Shown here piece after piece: positions 18,631 through 25,927 of a stretch of DNA of 64,000 bases. A model generated the notes under the pieces. The model was given only the letters and a program-made list of their open reading frames with translations, was not told the origin of the DNA and ran no database searches. The position numbers and the translations under genes are program-made. The DNA comes from Rhodopseudomonas palustris (GTDB lineage: Bacteria > Pseudomonadota > Alphaproteobacteria > Rhizobiales > Xanthobacteraceae). Numbering within the stretch: the first letter of the stretch is position 1; the number at the start of each line of letters is the position of its first letter. The stretch spans positions 64,166 to 128,165 of the forward strand of contig NZ_QKQS01000033.1 of the NCBI RefSeq assembly GCF_003226555.1, in the 5' to 3' direction.

Positions 18631-18783
18631 GTCATTCCGGGGCGCTCACGAAGTGAGCGAACCCGGAATCCATACGTCCTAGCGGTGCGGTGACGCACGG
18701 CGGCAGTTGACGATCCTCATGCAGGGCAATCAGGCAAGGGGTTATGGATTCCGGGTTCGCGCTGCGCGCGCCCCGGAATGACG
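18631..18783. repeat. Intergenic palindrome (GTCATTCCGGGGCGC family)
   Basis: GTCATTCCGGGGCGCTCACG...GAACCCGGAATCCAT on the left; ATGGATTCCGGGTTCGCG...GCCCCGGAATGAC on the right. Copies occur at 29926 and 33388. It lies at the convergent junction of ychF and the DUF4282 gene. Confidence 0.8.
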
Positions 18784-18815
18784 AACGAGAGGGCGAGAGC
18801 GGCGCGAAGCAAGGG

Positions 18816-19109
18816 TCACCTGAACCCCTGCTGGTCGCGGATCGCGCCGAGGTGTTCGTTGATGCGGAACACGATCAGTACGAACTCGGCGACGATGCGC
18901 GAGAACACGATCCCGACCAGGATCGAGGCGAGGCTGGACAGCACCAGGATGAAGCCGCCGAACGGGCTCACCGCCATCGCCGCCAGCCCGGAAAACACGC
19001 CGGAAATTCCGAACAGCACCGTCAATGCGATCACCAGCCAATAGAAGGTCTTGATGATGGTCGGCGTGATGAAGCGGTCCCATTGAAACAGGTCCCGAAA
19101 ATTGAACAT
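18816..19109 (-). CDS. DUF4282 domain-containing membrane protein
   Basis: 97 aa. The N-terminus MFNFRDLFQWDRFITPTIIKTFYWL is characteristic of DUF4282. Two TM helices follow: IIKTFYWLVIALTVLFGISGVF and GGFILVLSSLASILVGIVFSRI. The C-terminus FRINEHLGAIRD is cytoplasmic. ATG 19109 follows a GGGGGAG Shine-Dalgarno, so the longer frame is rejected. Function unknown; divergent from the MaoC genes. Confidence 0.82.
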   Translation of the reverse strand: MFNFRDLFQWDRFITPTIIKTFYWLVIALTVLFGISGVFSGLAAMAVSPFGGFILVLSSLASILVGIVFSRIVAEFVLIVFRINEHLGAIRDQQGFR

Positions 19110-19194
19110 CGGTGGTCTCCCCCAACAAACCGAATGATGGGCTTGTGATCGACCGCAATAGCGGCCACAATCAGGCCTCCCACCAGCAAATGCC

Positions 19195-19674
19195 ATGACG
19201 ACGCTGTTCTTCGAAAATTTCGCGCCCGGCCATTTCGGCCGCTATGGACCTCGCCGCGTGACGCGCGAGGAGATCATCGCTTTCGCTTCGGAATACGATC
19301 CGCAGCCGATGCATCTGGACGATCACGCCGCCAACGCTTCGATGCTCAAGGGCATGTCGGGCTCCGGCTGGCACCTGTCGTCGCTGATGATGCGGATGAT
19401 GTACGACGGCTTCATCAAGGACGCCGCTTCGCTCGGATCGCCCGGCGTCGACGAGATGCGCTGGATGTCGCCGCTGCGCCCCGGCGACGATCTGATGCTC
19501 GACGTCGAAGTGATCGAAGCGAGGGTGTCGAAGAGCCGGCCCGAGACCGGGATCGTCACCTTCAAGTGCTACGTCCGCAACGGCCACGGCCAGATGCTGA
19601 GCGAGATGGTTTCGCCGATCATATTCAAGCGCCGGGACGCGGCCGCCGCGCCGGCCGCCGGCGGCAACGGATAG
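19195..19674 (+). CDS. MaoC-family hot-dog dehydratase (copy 1)
   Basis: 159 aa, single hot-dog fold. The hydratase-2-like motif is present: ITREEIIAFA-like region, EYDPQPMHLDDHAAN (catalytic Asp/His), and GSGWHLSSLMMRMMYDG. It probably acts on an enoyl-thioester. It is followed 8 nt later by a related but divergent MaoC gene, so the two may form a heteromer or a tandem duplication. Confidence 0.88.
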   Translation: MTTLFFENFAPGHFGRYGPRRVTREEIIAFASEYDPQPMHLDDHAANASMLKGMSGSGWHLSSLMMRMMYDGFIKDAASLGSPGVDEMRWMSPLRPGDDLMLDVEVIEARVSKSRPETGIVTFKCYVRNGHGQMLSEMVSPIIFKRRDAAAAPAAGGNG

Positions 19675-19682
19675 CGATCACC

Positions 19683-20165
19683 ATGCGTTTTCTCGAAGAC
19701 ATGACGATCGGCCAACGCCACGAGATCGGCACGTTCACCTTCACGGCGGACTCGATCAAGGCGTTCGCGGCGCAGTTCGATCCGCAACCGTTCCATCTCG
19801 ACGAAGAGGCCGGCAAGGCCTCGCTGTTCGGCGGATTGGCGGCCTCCGGCTGGCACATCGCCGCAGTGTGTATGAAGCTGATGGTGGCGGACGCCCAGCG
19901 CGATGCGGCCGAGGCCGCCAAGCGCGGCGAGCCGGTTGCGAGCGGCGGCCCGTCCCCGGGCTTCCGCGAGCTGCGTTGGCTCAAGCCGGTACTGGCCGGC
20001 GACACCATCACCTACTACAAGCGGGTCGAGAATCTGCGGCCCTCTGATTCGCGCCCGCAATGGGGAATCATGCAGGCGCGCAACACCGGGATCAATCAGC
20101 GCGGTGAGGAGGTGTTCTCCTTCCTGGCCACTGCGTTCGTGCCGCGACGGCCGCACGCCGAGTGA
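19683..20165 (+). CDS. MaoC-family hot-dog dehydratase (copy 2)
   Basis: 160 aa. Motifs match the preceding gene: DSIKAFAAQFDPQPFHLDEEAGK, GLAASGWHIAAVCMKLMV, FRELRWLKPVLAGDTI. The catalytic Asp and His are in FDPQPFHLD. The start at ATG 19683 lies 8 bp after the copy 1 stop. A terminator-like hairpin follows at 20186-20206. The substrate is unknown. Confidence 0.88.
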   Translation: MRFLEDMTIGQRHEIGTFTFTADSIKAFAAQFDPQPFHLDEEAGKASLFGGLAASGWHIAAVCMKLMVADAQRDAAEAAKRGEPVASGGPSPGFRELRWLKPVLAGDTITYYKRVENLRPSDSRPQWGIMQARNTGINQRGEEVFSFLATAFVPRRPHAE

Positions 20166-20185
20166 GGCACGGCGGACACAGCCGG

Positions 20186-20206
20186 CCGCATTTTAACCAA
20201 ATGCGG
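20186..20206 (+). terminator. Hairpin after the MaoC pair
   Basis: CCGCATTT (20186-20193), loop TAACC, AAATGCGG (20199-20206), a perfect 8-bp stem, followed by GGCTTTTCC. It is a probable terminator for the two-gene MaoC unit. Confidence 0.5.
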
Positions 20207-20309
20207 GGCTTTTCCGCGAGACGGCGCCGGAACGGCGGGGATATTAGGAAGTTGTGAACCTTGCGGGCGCCACGGTCGACGAACGCAGGGCTGAGGGAAA
20301 TTGAAGACA

Positions 20310-20456
20310 ATGGCTGACCAAGCTGGACTGAAATGGGTGGGGGTTATTTTCGCCACCGTGACGCTGGCGGTGATGATCACCACCGGAATGATCGTGAAGG
20401 GCTACGCCGTGGGCTCCTATAGCCTCGAGGCGCCGGCCGCGCTGTCCGATCGCTGA
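20310..20456 (+). CDS. Small single-TM hypothetical protein (48 aa)
   Basis: ATG 20310 to TGA 20456. The sequence begins MADQAGLKWVGVIFATVTLA and continues into an apolar helix to about residue 29, so it is a likely one-pass membrane protein. The C-terminus GYAVGSYSLEAPAALSDR is short and mildly acidic. The stop codon lies inside a perfect hairpin (20452-20470). Coding evidence is limited to length, hydrophobicity and an upstream purine-rich stretch (GAGGGAAATTGAAGAC). Function unknown. Confidence 0.45.
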   Translation: MADQAGLKWVGVIFATVTLAVMITTGMIVKGYAVGSYSLEAPAALSDR

Positions 20457-20470
20457 GCGTTTCGCTCAGC
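20452..20470 (+). terminator. Hairpin spanning the stop codon of the 48-aa gene
   Basis: GCTGAGCG (20452-20459), loop TTT, CGCTCAGC (20463-20470). Perfect 8-bp stem with a 3-nt loop containing the TGA stop. The U-tract is weak; it may protect the mRNA 3' end. Confidence 0.35.
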
Positions 20471-20533
20471 CGGCCGGTGACTAAGCCGGCCTCGACATCT
20501 TCGATCCGAGTGGTTTTTCGAGATCGACGACAA

Positions 20534-20563
20534 AAAAGCAGCCACCTCGCGATGGCTGCTTTT
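20534..20563. terminator. Strong bidirectional intrinsic terminator
   Basis: AAAAGCAGCCA (20534-20544), 8-nt loop, TGGCTGCTTTT (20553-20563). Perfect 11-bp stem with A/T tracts on both sides. It sits between the plus-strand small gene and the convergent gene at 20655-21098. Confidence 0.8.
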
Positions 20564-20654
20564 GTCGTTTTTGAGCTGTGGTCTTCTCGAGCTGTCGTTT
20601 TCACCCATCGGTCTGGCTGCCGCCGATCCCGGCCGCAGCCGCCGCTTGGGCGAA

Positions 20655-21098
20655 TCAGCCGTGACGCAGGGTCTCGGCGGTGCGCTTCCACTGCGAGACG
20701 TTCTCGGCGATCATCCGAGTGGACTTCATCGCCGCCTGGCTGAGCTGGGCGTAGCTGGAGATCTCGCGCTGAACGCGCTGGCCCTCGGCGTGCAGCAGGT
20801 CGCGCAGCGTCTCCAGTTCGCCGATCAGGTTCTCGATCTCGCCGAGCGAGGTGCCGGCGACGCGCTGGATCAGCGAGTTGACGTTGTTGACCGCGGCTTC
20901 GGCGCCGCCTTCGAGGCCTAGCGTCGAGGCCGGAGCAGCGGCGGCAGTGTCGGTGGTCGAGGTGGTCGCCGAGGGGCGGCGCAGATAGGCGATGTCGTTG
21001 CGGACGAAGTCGCGGATGCCCGCTTCCACCTCGGAGACGGCGGCGAGGTTCTCGTCGGCTTCGGCGGTTTCGATCTTCTCGGAAGGAATGGCGTTCAT
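20655..21098 (-). CDS. Hypothetical helical protein (phasin-like character)
   Basis: 147 aa from ATG 21098 (MNAIPSEKIETAEADEN). The N-terminal third is acidic and low-complexity. The C-terminal 80 residues form amphipathic helices/coiled coil (NNVNSLIQRVAGTSLGEIEN, LIGELETLRDLLHAEGQRVQ, REISSYAQLSQAAMKSTRMI). The helix pattern recalls phasin-like proteins, but no diagnostic motif is visible, so no function is assigned. An in-frame extension to 21236 is unsupported. Confidence 0.65.
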   Translation of the reverse strand: MNAIPSEKIETAEADENLAAVSEVEAGIRDFVRNDIAYLRRPSATTSTTDTAAAAPASTLGLEGGAEAAVNNVNSLIQRVAGTSLGEIENLIGELETLRDLLHAEGQRVQREISSYAQLSQAAMKSTRMIAENVSQWKRTAETLRHG

Positions 21099-21294
21099 TC
21101 GGTTGGTCCCCTGTTTGAGCGTCACGCCGCGCGGGGATCGCCCGCACGTATTCTGCCGCCGCATGACTCCAGCGCAATTTGACCGCATCGCGGCCGTTCT
21201 GCGGCGCCGCCTCGGTGTTTCGGCGACAATCCTCAACGTCGGATTAACGGCGGTTCCGCGGCGCCCTGGGGTGGCGGTCTCCGGGCGTTGCGGA

Positions 21295-21726
21295 TCAGGC
21301 GATTTTCGGCAGATGGATCGGGCGGCCGAGCGCCTGTTCGACCAGATCGAATGTGTCCAGCACCATGCGCAGATTGATCAGCCGGCCGTTCTGAAACTGC
21401 GTGAACAGCGCCATCCGCACGCTGATCGGCCGGTTGGTATCGGTCGCGGTCAGCGAATAGCGCACCATCGAGGCGGCAGAATCGAGCCCGAGCATCACCG
21501 ACTCGCGGTGATAGCGATAGACTTGGACGCAATCAGCGATCTGGCGGCACACTTCGAGCACGGCTGCCTTGCCGTGGCGGGCGCCGAAGAACGGAAACAT
21601 GTCGATCGGACCGTAGATCGCCCAGTCGATATTGTCGTCGATGATGGCGGCGAGGTCTTCTTGCTGGCGGTCGGTGATGGCGCGATGCAATGCGCGCGAG
21701 AACCGCCAGAGACTATGCTCTGTCAT
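21295..21726 (-). CDS. SnoaL-like/NTF2-fold protein
   Basis: 143 aa from ATG 21726 (MTEHSLWRFSRALHRAI). The NTF2/ketosteroid-isomerase-like layout is visible: helical start, DLAAIIDDNIDWAIYGPIDM, FFGARHGKAAVLEVCRQIA, and later beta strands (MVRYSLTATDTNR, VRMALFTQFQNGRLINLRMV, DTFDLVEQALG). Polyketide cyclases and many uncharacterised proteins share this fold. An in-frame ATG at 21738 is an alternative start. The substrate is unknown. Confidence 0.75.
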   Translation of the reverse strand: MTEHSLWRFSRALHRAITDRQQEDLAAIIDDNIDWAIYGPIDMFPFFGARHGKAAVLEVCRQIADCVQVYRYHRESVMLGLDSAASMVRYSLTATDTNRPISVRMALFTQFQNGRLINLRMVLDTFDLVEQALGRPIHLPKIA

Positions 21727-22133
21727 TGGCAATCCCATTCGAGATTTGATGTCGAGGCAAGCAGCGGCACCTGGGCATCGCCGAGGATGCCGTGCCCTTC
21801 GCAATTTGCTGCGCGGATGTGGTCCAGTTAGTTACAATGCGAGTTAAATGCAATCGAATTATTGTGCATTGCACAAAATTGCGCTTGGCGGACCATGGTG
21901 CCTGCGCCAGCGGCATCGGTCAGCCTAAATCCCTGGGCACACAGCTGATTTTGAGTTCTCGCCGACGGTGCTCGGCGTTTCTTGCAGGCGCGCCGGACTC
22001 ACATCGTCGTGACGAGCTGGCTGATGTTTAACGAAACGTTAGCGCGTCGGGGCGCGTTGGCCCGTCAAGTCCGAGCGTCGACACCGCTCGGCTTTCGGGG
22101 GTGAAAACCGAACCGAACGAAAGGAAGGAGTCC
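21727..22133. other. 407-bp divergent intergenic region with AT-rich core
   Basis: Separates the SnoaL-like gene (minus) from the DUF1236-like gene (plus). The part at about 21825-21900 is clearly AT-richer than its surroundings and contains the dyad at 21862-21876. A second small dyad TAACG AAA CGTTA lies at 22029-22041. No open reading frame is convincing. Confidence 0.4.
21862..21876. promoter_or_regulatory. Operator-like dyad TTGTGC-ATT-GCACAA
   Basis: Perfect 6-bp inverted repeat with a 3-nt spacer in the AT-rich part of a divergent intergenic region. The cognate regulator is unknown. Confidence 0.3.
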
Positions 22134-22580
22134 ATGAAGCAGCATCTGTCGATCATCCTGGCGAGCGCGTTGACGTTTGCGGGCGCATCCGCTGCGTTCG
22201 CGGGCAGCATGTCCCAGAACAACGCCGCGACCGGCATGGAGCGCGGTGACACGTCCAATGCGATGAAGCGCAACGACCGGATGGAGCACGCCACCACTGG
22301 CTCGACGGCGCCCCAAGGCAGGCTGACGCTGTCGGACGCGCAGAAGCAGAAACTGTGGGGCGACCTGAGCAGCAACGCGCAGCGCCAGACTCCGCCGGCC
22401 AGCTTCAGCGGCAATGTCGGCGAGGTGGTGCCGAACAACGTCAACACCAAGCCGCTGCCGTCGCAGGCGACCAACGAGGTCCCGGTGATCCGCAACTATA
22501 ACTACGCGATGCTGAACGACCGCATCGTGCTGGTGAACCCGCGCACCAACAAGGTCGCTGGCGTGATCCGCCAGCAATAA
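22134..22580 (+). CDS. Exported DUF1236-like protein
   Basis: 148 aa. Sec signal peptide at residues 1-23 (KQHLSIILASALTFAGASAAFAG). The mature protein has a low-complexity Asn/Met/Thr-rich N-terminus. A LTLSDAQKQKLWGDL segment follows, then the C-terminal RNYNYAMLNDRIVLVNPRTN element that resembles DUF1236 repeats of rhizobial periplasmic proteins. A very good SD (GAAAGGAAGGAG) precedes ATG 22134. Function unknown. Confidence 0.72.
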   Translation: MKQHLSIILASALTFAGASAAFAGSMSQNNAATGMERGDTSNAMKRNDRMEHATTGSTAPQGRLTLSDAQKQKLWGDLSSNAQRQTPPASFSGNVGEVVPNNVNTKPLPSQATNEVPVIRNYNYAMLNDRIVLVNPRTNKVAGVIRQQ

Positions 22581-22749
22581 GCCTCGCGGGCATAAGCTGC
22601 CGAAGCGTTCCGCGGCGCGGGCCGCTTCGATCGGCGGCCGGTCGGCGGGGCTGATCCGATTATGATCAAAAGCTCCGCGTGACGACCGGTCGCGCCGCGC
22701 GGATGCGGCGGTTCTCTCCAGCGCCGCCGCATCCCGCGAGGTGCCTCGA

Positions 22750-22770
22750 TCGGCCGGGAAGACCGGCCGA
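22750..22770 (-). terminator. Hairpin immediately downstream of the Lys/Ala-rich gene
   Basis: TCGGCCGG (22750-22757), GAAGA, CCGGCCGA (22763-22770), abutting the stop codon of the minus-strand gene at 22771. It lacks a clear U-tract. Confidence 0.4.
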
Positions 22771-23166
22771 TCAGGCTTTCGATTTGGCTTTCTTCTTCGC
22801 CTTCGCCGGCTTTTTCGCCGGGGGCGTCTTTGCAGCCGTCTTCCCGGTGGCGTCTTGCGCGGCTTCCTTCACCGGCTTGTCCTTCGGCTTGGCCGCCGCG
22901 GCTGCGTCCTCGGCCGCCTTGCGCATCGCTCGGGCATAAGAGTCCGCGGCGTTGTCGGCGGCCATCTGCAGCCGCTTCGCCGCGGCCAGTCCCAGCTCAT
23001 AGGCGACCGTGGCGAGCGCCTTGGCCTGTGCCTTGCCGGCCGCGTCCTTGGCCTTGGCGGCGCGCGCCTGCAGGGCGGCTCGGCGCTTCTTCACTGCGGC
23101 GGTCAGCGCCTTGGTCTGCTGTTTTGCGAGCTGCCGGATGATCGCGTCGAGATCGGCCTCGGCCAT
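22771..23166 (-). CDS. Ala/Lys-rich protein with histone H1-like tail
   Basis: 131 aa. The N-terminal two-thirds are helical and Ala-rich (EADLDAIIRQLAKQQTKAL, LATVAYELGLAAAKRLQMA). The tail is dominated by Lys/Ala/Pro (KTPPAKKPAKAKKKAKSKA), like bacterial histone H1-like DNA-binding tails. A nucleoid or polyanion-binding role is only suggested by composition. A GGGGGA SD precedes ATG 23166. Not assigned to a family. Confidence 0.68.
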   Translation of the reverse strand: MAEADLDAIIRQLAKQQTKALTAAVKKRRAALQARAAKAKDAAGKAQAKALATVAYELGLAAAKRLQMAADNAADSYARAMRKAAEDAAAAAKPKDKPVKEAAQDATGKTAAKTPPAKKPAKAKKKAKSKA

Positions 23167-23378
23167 GTTGGTAGTCCCCCAGAAGTGTCGATTTGCGCGC
23201 GACTATGCAGAGCCGCACCACGCTTGGCAATTCGTCAGTTCCGCCGCGCGGCATAAGCCGACGCGAGCCGGCGATTGCATGGTGCTGCATCGCCGCTGCG
23301 GCTTGACTTCGTCGCCGTCTCGGACAATCTCGCCGCCAAGCCCCAACAAACCGCAAACAAGATCGGGAGAAGAACAAG

Positions 23379-24632
23379 ATGGCAGACGCCTATATCATCG
23401 ACGCAGTCCGCACCCCCCGCGGCATCGGCAAGGTCGGAAAGGGCGCTCTGGCCGACATGCATCCCCAGCACCTCGCCGCCACCGTGCTGAAGGCGATCGC
23501 CGAACGTAACAAGCTCAACACCGCCGACGTCGACGACATCATCTGGTCGACCTCGACCCAGCGCGGCAAGCAGGGCGGCGACCTCGGCCGCATGGCGGCG
23601 CTCGATGCCGGCTACGACATCAAGGCTTCCGGCACCACGCTCGACCGCTTCTGCGGCGGCGGCATCACCGCGGTGAACTTCGCCGCGGCGCAGATCATGA
23701 GCGGCATGGAAGACGTGGTGATCGCCGGCGGCACCGAGATGATGTCGCTGACCGCATCGATGGCCGCCGAGGATATGGCGGCCGGCAAGCCGCCGCTCGG
23801 CATGGGCTCGGGCAACGCCCGCCTCGCCAAGGTGCATCCGCAGTCGCATCAGGGCATCTGCGGCGACGCCATCGCCAGCATGGAAGGCATCAGCCGCGAG
23901 GCGCTCGACGCGCTCGGCCTGGAAAGCCAGCGCCGCGCCGCGATCGCGATCAAGGAAGGCCGCTTCGACAAGAGCATCGTTCCGGTGGTCGACGACGAGG
24001 GCAAGGTGGTACTGGGCAAGGACGAGTATCCGCGCCCCGAAACCACCGCCGAAGGCCTCGCCGCGCTGAAGCCGGCCTTCACCGCGATGGCCGACTATCC
24101 GCTCGACGACAAGGGCACCACCTATCGCAAGCTGATCAACCAGAAGTATCCGGACGTCGACATCAAGCACGTTCATCACGCCGGCAACTCCTCGGGCGTG
24201 GTCGACGGCGCCGCGGCGGTTCTGCTCACCTCGAAGGAATACGCCGAGAAGCACGGCCTCAAGCCGCGCGCCAGGATCGTGGCGATGGCCAATATCGGTG
24301 ACGATCCGACGCTGATGCTGAACGCGCCGGTGCCGGCCGCCAAGAAGGTGCTGCAGAAAGCCGGTCTCACCAAGGACGATATCGACCTCTGGGAGATCAA
24401 CGAAGCGTTCGCCGTGGTCGCCGAGAAGTTCATGCGCGACCTCGACCTCGACCGCTCCAAGGTCAACGTCAACGGCGGCGCGATCGCGCTGGGCCACCCG
24501 ATCGGCGCCACCGGCGCGATCCTGGTCGGCACCATCCTGGACGAACTGGAGCGCCGCAACCTCAAGCGCGGCCTGGTCACCATGTGCGCCGCCGGCGGCA
24601 TGGCCCCGGCGATCATCATCGAGCGGGTGTGA
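23379..24632 (+). CDS. Acetyl-CoA C-acyltransferase (thiolase)
   Basis: 417 aa. Thiolase motifs are complete: nucleophilic Cys in TLDRFCGGGITAVNFAA (near residue 91), NEAFAVVAEKF, GGAIALGHPIGATGA (catalytic His), and the C-terminal MCAAGGMAPAIIIER (general acid/base Cys). It carries out thiolytic cleavage or condensation of beta-ketoacyl-CoA. No fadB-like partner is adjacent, so beta-oxidation versus biosynthetic use cannot be decided. A strong terminator follows at 24707. Confidence 0.94.
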   Translation: MADAYIIDAVRTPRGIGKVGKGALADMHPQHLAATVLKAIAERNKLNTADVDDIIWSTSTQRGKQGGDLGRMAALDAGYDIKASGTTLDRFCGGGITAVNFAAAQIMSGMEDVVIAGGTEMMSLTASMAAEDMAAGKPPLGMGSGNARLAKVHPQSHQGICGDAIASMEGISREALDALGLESQRRAAIAIKEGRFDKSIVPVVDDEGKVVLGKDEYPRPETTAEGLAALKPAFTAMADYPLDDKGTTYRKLINQKYPDVDIKHVHHAGNSSGVVDGAAAVLLTSKEYAEKHGLKPRARIVAMANIGDDPTLMLNAPVPAAKKVLQKAGLTKDDIDLWEINEAFAVVAEKFMRDLDLDRSKVNVNGGAIALGHPIGATGAILVGTILDELERRNLKRGLVTMCAAGGMAPAIIIERV

Positions 24633-24706
24633 GGGCAGGGGACGAGGCACCGCCACGCGTAGCAGCGTCGAGCAGCCCCCGCCTCGTTGAGGAACCAGGC
24701 TAACTG

Positions 24707-24736
24707 AAAAGGGCGACGCCTCAGGTGTCGCCCTTT
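24707..24736 (+). terminator. Intrinsic terminator after the thiolase gene
   Basis: AAAAGGGCGAC (24707-24717), loop, GTCGCCCTTTT (24726-24736), continuing into a T run. Textbook rho-independent structure, possibly bidirectional. Confidence 0.85.
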
Positions 24737-24763
24737 TTTGTTTCGGCCGCTCCTCACCACATC

Positions 24764-24852
24764 GTCATGGCCGGGCGCGACCCGGCCATCCACGTCTTGC
24801 TGAAAGTTCTCACTCCGAAGACGTGGATGCCCGCGACAAGCGCGGGCATGAC
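24764..24852. repeat. Intergenic palindrome (GTCATGGCCGGGCGCGACCC variant)
   Basis: GTCATGGCCGGGCGCGACCCGG... on the left and GACGTGGATGCCCGCGACAAGCGCGGGCATGAC on the right. It is a diverged member of the 7210/17387/30041 family. Confidence 0.7.
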
Positions 24853-24920
24853 GGAGAGATGCAAGGACCTCGCAGATTTCACTGCGTTCGGCCCATCCTA
24901 CGATCCACGATCGTCCCTAT

Positions 24921-25247
24921 ATGACGATCATGTCCGCCAAATCTTCCCCCACCATCGCCCGCCCGAAACGCCCGCCGCCTGTGCTGATCTGCGGGAAGTG
25001 CCTGTCGCGCGTCGACGGCGGCAAGAAGCTGAAGCAGGCGTTGAAGGCGGAACTGAAGCAGGCGGCCGCGGGGCGCGGCGGCAAACGGCCCAAGCTCGTC
25101 ACCACAAGCTGCCTCGGCATCTGCCCGAAGCGCGCGGCGGTCACCGCAAGCGCGGCGACGCTGGGACGCGGGGAATATGTGCTGGTGGAGGATTTGAAAA
25201 AGGCAGCAGTTGCGGTGACGGCATTGATGAAAAGCGAGAGTGCGTGA
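24921..25247 (+). CDS. (2Fe-2S) ferredoxin-like small protein
   Basis: 108 aa (or 105 from ATG 24930). Two Cys pairs are arranged as in thioredoxin-like 2Fe-2S ferredoxins: VLICGKCLSRVDGGKKL near the N-terminus and VTTSCLGICPKRAAVT in the middle, with the spacing CxxC...CxxxC. It may instead be a DUF1636-like metal-binding protein. No partner gene is adjacent. The four Cys suggest cluster binding; this is inference. Confidence 0.65.
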   Translation: MTIMSAKSSPTIARPKRPPPVLICGKCLSRVDGGKKLKQALKAELKQAAAGRGGKRPKLVTTSCLGICPKRAAVTASAATLGRGEYVLVEDLKKAAVAVTALMKSESA

Positions 25248-25285
25248 CCGCTACTTGGTCGCGTGGTGCGATGGCCTGACCTCGT

Positions 25286-25573
25286 TCAGGCCGCCTTCGG
25301 CTGCGCCACCAGACTGATGCCGAGCGCGTGCAGCACCTTCAGCACGGTGGCGAATTCGGGTTTGGCATCGCCGCCAAGGGCGCGGTAGAGGTTCTCGCGG
25401 GAAAGGCCGGTTTCTTCGGCAACGCCGCTCATGCCCTTGGCGCGCGCAACCGCACCGATGGCTTTGGTAATGAGCGCAGGGTCTTCGGACTCGAAGGCTT
25501 CGGTCAAATAGTCCGCGATCATTTCCGGACTGTCGAGATAGTCGGCAGCGTCGAACGGCGTCGTGCTCACCAT
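25286..25573 (-). CDS. Type II antitoxin, HTH addiction-module antidote (HI1420/HigA-like)
   Basis: 95 aa. N-terminal FDAADYLDSPEMIADYLTEAFES, then HTH region ALITKAIGAVARAKGMSGVAEETGLSRENLYRALGGDAKPEFATVLKVLHALG, typical of the HI1420-type antidote family. ATG 25573 lies inside the end of the toxin gene (7-nt overlap), a toxin-first order as in higBA-like modules. It is expected to bind the toxin and the palindromic operator at 25883-25912. Confidence 0.88.
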   Translation of the reverse strand: MVSTTPFDAADYLDSPEMIADYLTEAFESEDPALITKAIGAVARAKGMSGVAEETGLSRENLYRALGGDAKPEFATVLKVLHALGISLVAQPKAA

Positions 25574-25872
25574 GTCGTATCCTCCAAGTCCCGCGCCAGC
25601 CTCTTGGCTGCAGCGATGTCCGCGGCCTGTGAACTCTTGTCGCCTCCGCAAAGCAGCACCACAACGGTCGCGCCGCGCTCGACGAAGTACACGCGATAGC
25701 CCGGCCCGTAGTGGATGCGAAGTTCGCTGACGCCTTCTCCGACAGGAGCGACATCACCGGGATTTCCCAACTCCAGACGATCGAGCCTCAACAAGATTCG
25801 AATACGGGCTCTTCGATCACGCAGATTGCGGAGCCAACGCTCGAACTCGTGTGTCTTTCGGATCGTCGGCAT
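25567..25872 (-). CDS. Type II toxin, RelE/ParE superfamily (HI1419-like killer protein)
   Basis: 101 aa from ATG 25872 (MPTIRKTHEFERWLRNLRD). The RelE/ParE-fold signature is FERWLRNLRDRRARIRILLRLDRLELGN, then VSELRIHYGPGYRVYFVERG, with the GYRVYF strand and basic residues of mRNA interferases, and a VVVLLCGGDKSSQ strand. It is likely a ribosome-dependent mRNase inhibited by the downstream antitoxin. The start lies 11 nt from a 12-bp perfect palindrome. Confidence 0.88.
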   Translation of the reverse strand: MPTIRKTHEFERWLRNLRDRRARIRILLRLDRLELGNPGDVAPVGEGVSELRIHYGPGYRVYFVERGATVVVLLCGGDKSSQAADIAAAKRLARDLEDTTW

Positions 25873-25882
25873 CGGGGCCGCC

Positions 25883-25912
25883 CTCGATTGTAGCTTAAGC
25901 GCTACAATCGAG
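25883..25912 (-). promoter_or_regulatory. Toxin-antitoxin operator: perfect 12-bp inverted repeat
   Basis: CTCGATTGTAGC (25883-25894), TTAAGC, GCTACAATCGAG (25901-25912). On the minus strand the proximal arm contains TACAAT, a plausible -10 box just upstream of the toxin ATG at 25872. The layout fits autorepression by the antitoxin or complex. Confidence 0.65.
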
Positions 25913-25927
25913 TTTGGCAACAGCGCG

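Noticed and set aside
22648-22668. TGATC-N7-GATCA dyad as a possible FNR/FixK site
   Set aside because: Does not match TTGAT-N4-ATCAA in half-site or spacing.
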